Assembly (NCBI GenBank): GCA_018350325.1
Contig: JAEVLN010000034.1
Location: 372,001-436,000 of the forward strand
Reading direction: 5' to 3'
DNA length: 64,000 nt
Source of the DNA: Globodera rostochiensis
Lineage: Eukaryota > Nematoda > Chromadorea > Rhabditida > Heteroderidae
The number at the start of each line of letters is the position of its first letter. Within the stretch, counting starts at the first letter, position 1. Positions 56,084-64,000 of the stretch are shown here, one piece after another. The notes under the pieces are model-generated. The model was not told the origin of the DNA and searched no databases. It saw only the letters and a list, made by a program, of their open reading frames with translations. Made by a program: the position numbers and the translations under genes.

Positions 56084-57775
56084 TTATTTCGAATTTCCGA
56101 ATTTTGAATAAAAATCGAAAATTTTCGGGCCAAATCGACAGCGCCTAAGTCCATCCTTCCACCTCCCCAGTCCATATTTTAAGTTTTTTGATTTTTTTAA
56201 AATATATTTAGGCAATGTTTTAAGTTTTAAAATCCATAATTGATGTATTTTTTTATGTGCTAAATTTTGAAAATATGTTCTAAAATTTCCAAAAAATGCC
56301 AAAATATGTTTAAAAAATGGTCAAAATCTGTCAGTTTACGCATAAAAACCTTTCAAAATTCAACTAACTTTTTAATTTTATCTTTAAAGTTTTGTAATCC
56401 ATATTTGAATTTTTTTAACCTGTTTTGGAAATTTTTATAAAAAATATCAAAAGTAAAAAATTTTAGGGAAAGTATGTCGATTTATGTGTGAGGATTTTTG
56501 GTCCAAATTAAAGTATTTTAGTTTAGGGGTGCATTTTTTGAAACTTTATAAAAAGTCGTTTAGTTTTTATTGCATTTTTTTTAAGGAATTTTTGAAAAAT
56601 GGCGGTNCAAATATGTGCTAAAACTGAACAAGCTTAAAATATGTCAGTAAATATTAGAACTGTTCGAGAGTCTAGGTCTCGAATTGAGTCCTTTCTTGAA
56701 GTTTTTTGGTCTCTATCTCGAGTCTTAAATTTCATATTTCGAATCAGCCCTAGTAAATATGTGCTATAAAAGTCCCCAAAATATGNTTTTTTAATATGTG
56801 CTAAAAGTCTTTTTGCCCTAATTCAAAAATTTTTTAAAACAAATACGATTTTTCTTCTCTCATGTTAAAGATTCCGAAAAAATATGTTAAAATATAAAAT
56901 CCATCCCTAGATATTTATATAACAATTCAGAAATTTTTTGTTTTGAGTTCGATTTTCTAAAATTATTGTTGAGGGGAAGAGGGAGGTATCAAAAATTTTT
57001 TAAAATAGGCCAAGTTTGTTAGTAAATATTTGAAACTTTCAAGTTCATTTTTGGAGGTTTTCGGTTTACATTCCAAGATCTCAATTAAAGCTCTCTAANT
57101 GTACCAATTAATGGCGGGAATCCCGTCCTCAGTCCCGAAAATAATCGATCCCCCCCCTCAAGGCGGNTAGCAGGACGTTTGGGCCCCGCCGTTTGGTCCC
57201 CAGGGACTTTAGGGCCATATCNNTNTGAAACCATCCAGACCAAATAAATTAGGTACTAATCCAAAGCTAACCGATTCGACTTAAATAAAAAAAGTTATGA
57301 CTCAGCCGCGCAATNTTAAAAGCAGGAAATTGAAATTTTTTCACCCATGTTTTAAGCTATAAAGTTTTTTATTTAAGTCGTATCGGCCAGCTTTTACCTT
57401 TTTAAGCTTCTACTTGAATTCTTTCGAACGATACCAAGAATGTTTGGTCCATGGTTGAATTTTTTGAACTAAGTTATAACGAAAAACAAGCCGGCGCCGA
57501 ATTTTGCTCGCCGAAATGCGGGGTTTCCGAACTTTTTTGAAAAGGATTTAATCACTTATTTGAATACAAAATCTACACAACAAAAGCTTNTTGATACCAA
57601 ACTTGTTTCGTTTGGATAGTTCTAAGAAGATTTATAGCCCTTCAAAGGTCTCTTGTNGGCCCAAACGGCGGGACCCAAACGGCGGGGCCCAAACGGCGGG
57701 GCCCACAATGGGGCTCTAACAATCCATACTCAAGGTTTTTTACTCCATATTAGTCAATCGAGGAACTTTATTTAA
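56084..57775. repeat. Degraded duplicate of 51900-53640 with N bases
   Basis: Follows 51900-53640 almost phrase by phrase (TATGTGCTAAAA element, the GGACGTTTGGGCCCC foldback, the ATATTAGTCAATCGAGGAAC flank) but with many small deletions, insertions and single N bases at 56607, 56786, 57100, 57167 and elsewhere. The duplicate stops where the ATG of the GST-zeta gene would come. Confidence 0.8.
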
Positions 57776-57879
57776 AATTTTTTTGCCAAATTGGGTATTG
57801 GGACCGAAGGGTCCAATGGGACCCCGGGAAGTTTTCCTAGAGTTTTTCCTGAGTTTGCAAATAGAAAGCATTATAGTCT

Positions 57880-60800
57880 TTAGTTTTAGTCCATATTTGA
57901 AGTTTTTAGTCATATTTGAAGTTTTTGTCCATATTTGAATTTTTTATCTATTTGAGTTTTTTAGTCATATTTGAATTTTTAGTCCATTGAAGTTACCAAT
58001 TTGAAGTTTTTAGTCCATTTTGATTTTTTAGTATTTGAAGTTTTTAGTCCATATTTGAAGTTTTTTTTAGTCCATATTTGAATTTTTTAGTCTATTTGAA
58101 TTTTTTAGTCCATATTTGAAGTTTTTTAGTCCATTTTGGTTTTTTAGTCCATATTTGATTTTTGTCCATATTTAAGTTTTTTATATATTTGAAGTTTTTT
58201 AGTCCATTTGAAGTTTTTTGTCCATATTGAAGTTTTTTAGTCCATATTTGAAGTTTTTTGTCCATATTTGAAGTTTTTTAGTCCATATTTGAAGTTTTTA
58301 GTATTTGAAGTTTTTTAGTCCATTTGAAGTTTTTAGTCCATATTTGAAGTTTTTTTAGTCCATATTTGAAGTTTTTTAGTCCATATTTGAAGTTTTTTAG
58401 TCCATATTTGAAGTTTTTAGTCCATATTTGAAGTTTTTTATTTGAAGTTTTTTAGTCCATATTTGAAGTTTTTTAGTCCATATTTGAAGTTTTTTAGTCC
58501 ATATTTGAAGTTTTTTAGTCCATAGTTTGAAGTTTTTTAGTCCATATTTGAAGTTTTTTAGTCAAGATTTGAAGTTTTTTAGTCCATATTTGAAGTTTTT
58601 AAGTCCATATTTGAAGGTTTTAGTCCTATTGTGAAGTTTTTAGTCCATATTTTGAAAGTTTTTTAGTCCATATTTGAAGTTTTTTAGAGTCCATATTTGA
58701 AGTTTTTTAGTCCATATTTGAAGTTTTTTAGTCCATATTTGAAGTTTTTTAGTCCATATTTGAAGTTTTTTAGTCCATATTTGAAGTTTTTTAGGTCCAT
58801 ATTTGAAGTTTTTAGGTCCATATTTGAAGTTTTTTAGTCCATAGTTGAAGTTTTTTAGTCCATATTTGAAGTTTTTAGTCCATATTTGAAGTTTTTTAGT
58901 CCATATTTGAAGTTTTTTAGTCCATATTTGAAGTTTTTTAGTCCATATTTGAAGTTTTTTAGTCCATATTTGAAGTTTTTTAGTCCATATTTGAAGTTTT
59001 TAGTCCATATTGAGAGTTTTTTAGTCCATATTTGAAGTTTTTAGTCAATATTGAAGTTTTTTAGTCCAGATTTGAAGTTTTTTAGTCCATATTTGAAGTT
59101 GTTTTAGTCCATATTTGAAGTTTTTTAGTCCATATTTGAAGTATTTTTAGTTCCATATTTGAAGTTTTTTAGTCCAGATTTGAAAAGTTTTTTAGTCCAG
59201 ATTTGAAGTTTTTTAGTCCATATTTGCAGTTTTTTAGTACATATTTGAAGTGTTTTTAGTCCATATTTGAAGTTTTTTAGTCCATATTTTGAAGTTTTTT
59301 AGTCCATATTTGGAGTTTTGTAGTCCATATTTGAAAGTTTTTTAGTCCATATTTGAAGTTTTTTTAGTCCTATTTGACGTTTTTTTAGTCCATATTTGAA
59401 GTTTTTTAGTCCATATTTGAGTTTTTTTCGTCCATATTGGAAGTTTTTGTAGTCCATATTTGAAGTTGTTTTAGTCACATATTTGAGTTTTTTGTTTATA
59501 GTCCAGATTGAAGTTTTTTAGTCCATATTTGAAGTTGTTTAGTCCATATTTGAAGTTTTTTTAGTCCATATTTGAAGTTTTTTAGTCCATATTTGAAGTT
59601 TTTAGTCCATATTTGAAGTTTTTTAGTCCATATTTGAAAGTTTTTTAGTCCATATTTGAAGTTTTTTAGTCCATATTTGAAGTTCTTTAGTCCATATTTG
59701 AAGTTTTTTAGTCCAGATTTGAAGTTTTTTAGTCCATATTTGAAGTTTTTTAGTCCATATTTGAAGTTTTTTAGTCCATATTTGAAGTTTTTTAGTCCAT
59801 ATTTTTTAGTCCAGTTTGAAGTTTTAGTCCATATTTTATTTCTTTATTTTAGTCCATATTTGAAGTTTTTTAGTCCATATTGAAGTTTTTAGTCCATATT
59901 TGAAAGTTTTTTTAGTCCATATTTGAAGTTTTTATAGAGTCCATATTTGAAGGTTTTTAGTCCATATTTGAAGTTTTTAGTCCATATTTGGAAGTTTTTT
60001 ATTGTCCATATTTGAATTTTTTTAGTCCATATTTGAAGTTTTTTAGTCCATATTTTGAAGTTTTTTTAGTCCTATTTGAAGTTTTGTAGTCCATATGTTG
60101 AAGTAGTTTTTTAGTCACATATGTGAAGTTTTTTAGTCCATATTTGAAGTTTTTAGTCCATAATTTGAAGTTTTTTAGTCCATATTTGAAGTTTTTTAGT
60201 CCATATTTGAAGTTTTATAGGTCCCATATTTGAAGTTTTTAGTCCATATTTGAAGTTTTTAGTCCATAGTTTGAAGTTTTTTAGTCCATATTTGAAGTAT
60301 TTTAGTCCATATTTGAAGTTTTTTAGTCCATATTTGAAGGTTTTTTAGTCCATATTTGAATTTTTTAGTCCATATTTGAAGTTTTTTAGTCCATATTTGA
60401 AGTTTTTTAGTCCATATTTGAAGTTTTTCGTCCATATTTGAAGTTTTTTAGTCCATATTGAAGTTTTTTAGTCCATATTTGAAGTTTTTAGTCCATATTT
60501 GAAGTTTTTTAGTCCATATTTGAAGTTTTTAGTCCATATTGAAGTTTTTTAGTCCCTATTTGAAGTTTTTAGTCACTATTTGAAGTTTTTTGCAAGTTTG
60601 AAGTTTTTAGTCCATATTTGAAGTTTTAGTCCATATTTGAAGTTTTTTAGTCCATATTGAAGTTTTTTAGTCCATATTTGAAGTTTTTTAGTCCATATTG
60701 AAGTTTTTAGTCCATATTTGAGTTTTTTAGTCCATATTTGAAGTTTTTTTAGTCCATATTTGAAGTTTTTAGGTCCATATTTGAAGTTTTTTAGTCCATA

Positions 60801-63800
60801 TTTGAAGTTTTTAGTCCATATTGAAGTTTTTTTAGTCCATATTTGAAGTTTTTTAGTCCCTATTTGAAGTTTTTTAGTCCATATTTGAAGTTTGTTTAGT
60901 CCATATTTGAAGTTTTAGTCCATATTTGAAGTTTTTTAGTCCATATTTGAAGTTTTTTAGTCCAATTTGAAGTTTTTTAGTCCATATTTGAAGTTTTTTA
61001 GTCCATATTTTGAAGTTTTTTAGTCCATATTTTGAAGTTTTTTTAGTCCATATTGAAGTTTTTTAGTCCATATTTTGAAGTTTTTTAGTCCATATTTTTG
61101 AAGTTTTTTAGTCCATATTTGAAGTTTTTTTAGTCCATATTTGAAGGTTTTTTTAGGTCCATATTTGAAGTTTTTTAGTCCATATTGTGAAGTTTTTTAG
61201 TCCATATTTGAAGTTTTTTTAGTCCATATTTGCAGTTTTTTAGGTCCATATTTTGAAGTTTTTTAGGTCCATATTTGAAGTTTTTTTAGTCCATATTTGA
61301 AGTTTTTTAGTCCATATTTGAAGTTTTTTAGTCCATATTTGAAGTTTTGTTTAGTCCATATTTTGAAGTTTTTTAGTTCCTATTTGAAGTTTTTTAGTCA
61401 ATATTGAGGTTTTTTCGTCCATATTTGAAGTTTTTTTAGTCCATATTTGAAGTTTTTTAGTCCATATTTGCAGTTTTTTAGCTCCATATTTGAAGTTTTT
61501 TAGAGTCCATATTTGAAGTTTTTTTTTTAGTCCATATTTGAAGTTTTTTAGTCCATATTGAAAGTTTTTTAGTCCATATTGAAGTTTTTAGTCCATATTT
61601 GAAGTTTTTAGTCCATATTTGAAGTTTTTTAGTCCATATTTGCAGTTTTTTTAGTCCATATTTGAAGGTTTTTTAGTCCATATTTGAAGTTTTTTAGTCC
61701 ATATTTGAGTTTTTTAGTCCATATTTGAAGTTTTTTAGTCCATATTTGAAGTTTTTTAGTCCATATTTGAAGTTTTTTTCCATATTTGAAGTTTTTTAGT
61801 CCATATTTGAAGTTTTTTGACCATATTTGAATTTTTTAGTCTATTTGAAGTTTTTAGTCCATATTTGAAGTTTTTTAGTCTATTTGAAGTTTTTTAGTCC
61901 ATATTTGAAGTTTTTTAGTCCATATTTGAAGTTTTTTAGTCCATATTTGAAGTTTTTTAGTCCATATTTGAAGTTTTTTAGTCCATATTTGAAGTTTTTT
62001 AGTCCATATTTGAAGTTTTTTAGTCCATATTTGAAGTTTTTTAGTCCATATTTGAAGTTTTTTAGTCCATATTTGAAGTTTTTTAGTCCATATTTGAAGT
62101 TTTTTAGTCCATATTTGAAGTTTTTTAGTCCATATTTGAAGTTTTTTAGTCCATATTTGAAGTTTTTTAGTCCATATTTGAAGTTTTTTTAGTCCATATT
62201 TGAAGTTTTTTTAGTCCATATTTGAAGTTTTTTAGTCCATATTTGAAGTTTTTTAGTCCATATTTGAAGTTTTTTAGTCCATATTTGAAGTTTTTTAGTC
62301 CATATTTGAAGTTTTTTAGTCCATATTTGAAGTTTTTTAGTCCATATTTGAAGTTTTTTAGTCCATATTTGAAGTTTTTTAGTCCATATTTGAAGTTTTT
62401 TAGTCATATTTGAAGTTTTTTAGTCCATATTTGAAGTTTTTTAGTCCATATTTGAAGTTTTTTAGTCCATATTTGAAGTTTTTTAGTCCATATTTGAAGT
62501 TTTTTTAGTCCATATTTGAAGTTTTTTAGTCCATATTTGAAGTTTTTAGTCCATATTTGAAGTTTTTTAGTCCATATTTGAAGTTTTTAGTCCATATTTG
62601 AAGTTTTTTAGTCCATATTTGAAGTTTTTTTAGTCCATATTTGAAGTTTTTTAGTCCATATTTGAAGTTTTTTAGTCCATATTTGAAGTTTTTTAGTCCA
62701 TATTTGAAGTTTTTTAGTCCATATTTGAAGTTTTTTAGTCCATATTGAAGTTTTTTAGTCCATATTTGAAGTTTTTTAGTCCATATTTGAAGTTTTTTAG
62801 TCCATATTTGAAGTTTTTAGTCCATATTTGAAGTTTTTTAGTCCCATATTTGAAGTTTTTTAGTCCATATTTGAAGTTTTTTAGTCCATATTTGAAGTTT
62901 TAGTCCATTTGAGTAGTCCATATTTGAAGTTTTTTAGTCCATATTTGAAGTTTTTTAGTCCATATTTGAAGTTTTTTAGTCCATATTTGAAGTTTTTTAG
63001 TCCATATTTGAAGTTTTTTAGTCCATATTTGAAGTTTTTTAGTCCATATTTGAAGTTTTTTAGTCCATATTTGAAGTTTTTTAGTCCATATTTGAAGTTT
63101 TTAGTCCATATTTGAAGTTTTTTAGTCCATATTTGAAGTTTTTAGTCCATATTGAATGTTTTGTAGTCCATATTTGGAAGTTTTGTAGTCCATAGTTGAA
63201 GTTTTTTAGTCCATATTTGAAGTTTTTTTAGTCCATATTTGAAGTTTTTTAGTCCATATTTGAAGTTTTGTTAGTCCATATTTTGAAGTTTTTTAGTCCA
63301 TATTGAAGTTTTTTAGTCCATATTGGAAGTTTTTAGTCCTATTTGAAGTTTTTTTAGTCCATATTTGAAGTTTTTTAGTCATATTTGAAGTTTTTTAGTC
63401 CAAGATTTGAAGTTTTTTAGTCCATAATTTCTTTTTTAGTCCATATTTGAAGTTTTTTAGTCCATATTTGAAGTTTTTTTAGTCCATATTTGAAGTTTTT
63501 TAGTCCATATTTGAAGTGTTTTTTAGTCCATATTTGAAGTTTTTTAGTCCATATTTGAAGTTTTTAGTCCATATTTGAAGTTTTTTAGTCCATATTTGAA
63601 GTTTTTTAGTCCATTTTGAAGTTTTTTAGTCCATATTTGAAGTTTTTTAGTCCATATTTGAAGTTTTTTAGTCCATATTTGAAGTTTTTTAGTCCATATT
63701 TGAAGTTTTTTAGTCCATATTTGAAGTTTTTTAGTCCATATTTGAAGTTTTTAGTCCATATTTGAAGTTTTTTAGTCCATATTTGAAGTTTTTTTAGTCC

Positions 63801-64000
63801 ATATTTGAAGTTTTTTAGTCCATATTTGAAGTTTTTAGGCCATATTGAAGTTTTTTAGTCAATATTTGAAGTTTTTTAGTCCATATTTGAAGTTTTTTTA
63901 GTCCATATTTGAAGTTTTTTAGTCCATATTTGAAGTTTTTTAGTCCATATTTGAAGTTTTTTTAGTCCATATTTGAAGTTTTTTTAGTCCATATTTGAAG
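57880..64000. repeat. 21-bp satellite array running off the right edge
   Basis: About 280-300 units of AGTCCATATTTGAAG followed by six T. Central stretches (61880-62190, 62220-62410) are perfectly periodic and stay open for up to 100 codons as SPYLKFF; elsewhere indels are frequent. No gene. Confidence 0.97.

Noticed and set aside
59656..63115. SPYLKFF repeat frames as a protein
   Set aside because: 21-bp satellite, period a multiple of three; frames break at every indel.

Overview
This window is nuclear DNA of a nematode. It holds multi-exon genes with mostly short introns, a C. elegans-like gene set (RNA polymerase III largest subunit, a MEK-1/MKK7 kinase, a PUF RNA-binding protein, poly(A)/poly(U)-polymerase-like paralogues, a zeta-class GST), interstitial TTAGGC-type (nematode telomere) motifs, and many non-autonomous DNA transposons. 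At least six of roughly 60 introns that I could phase start with GC instead of GT. Frequent GC-AG introns are reported for potato cyst nematodes, so a tylenchid plant parasite (Globodera/Heterodera-like) is my best guess; that is inference.

Layout. From 1 to about 37 kb all recognised genes lie on the minus strand: rpc-1 (164-3242, running off the left edge), a MEK-1/MKK7 MAP kinase kinase (4287-11995, 16 exons), a His/Gln-rich gene of unknown function (15520-16740), a 9-exon gene for a protein of about 1351 residues with five FLYWCH/GCM-like zinc fingers (17844-27453), a small unknown gene (27770-29143), and a PUF protein with an internal repeat duplication (32370-36954). From 38 kb the genes are on the plus strand: two tandemly duplicated nucleotidyltransferase genes (38665-42008 and 43562-50476), then the start of a maleylacetoacetate isomerase/GST-zeta gene (53634-55657, its 3' end lost in repeats). 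From about 55.9 kb to the right edge the sequence is a degraded copy of 51.9-53.6 kb containing N bases, followed by about 6 kb of a 21-bp satellite.

Exon structures were built by hand from splice sites, with reading phase checked across every junction. For rpc-1, the kinase, the zinc-finger gene, PUF, both nucleotidyltransferases and the GST, every junction keeps frame, which is the main evidence that these are intact genes. Coordinates may be off by 1-2 bases, especially next to homopolymers.

The non-genic part is almost all repeats. There are hAT-like MITEs with exact or near-exact 8-bp target duplications, Mutator-like MITEs and foldback elements with 9-11-bp duplications, a Harbinger-like MITE with TTA, a Tc1/mariner-like palindrome, and numerous minisatellites. 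Several repeats affect genes directly: two MITEs sit exactly at 5' splice sites of the zinc-finger gene, an intronic 102-bp array carries a splice donor in every unit, and each nucleotidyltransferase paralogue has its own amplified 17-residue C-terminal repeat of opposite charge.
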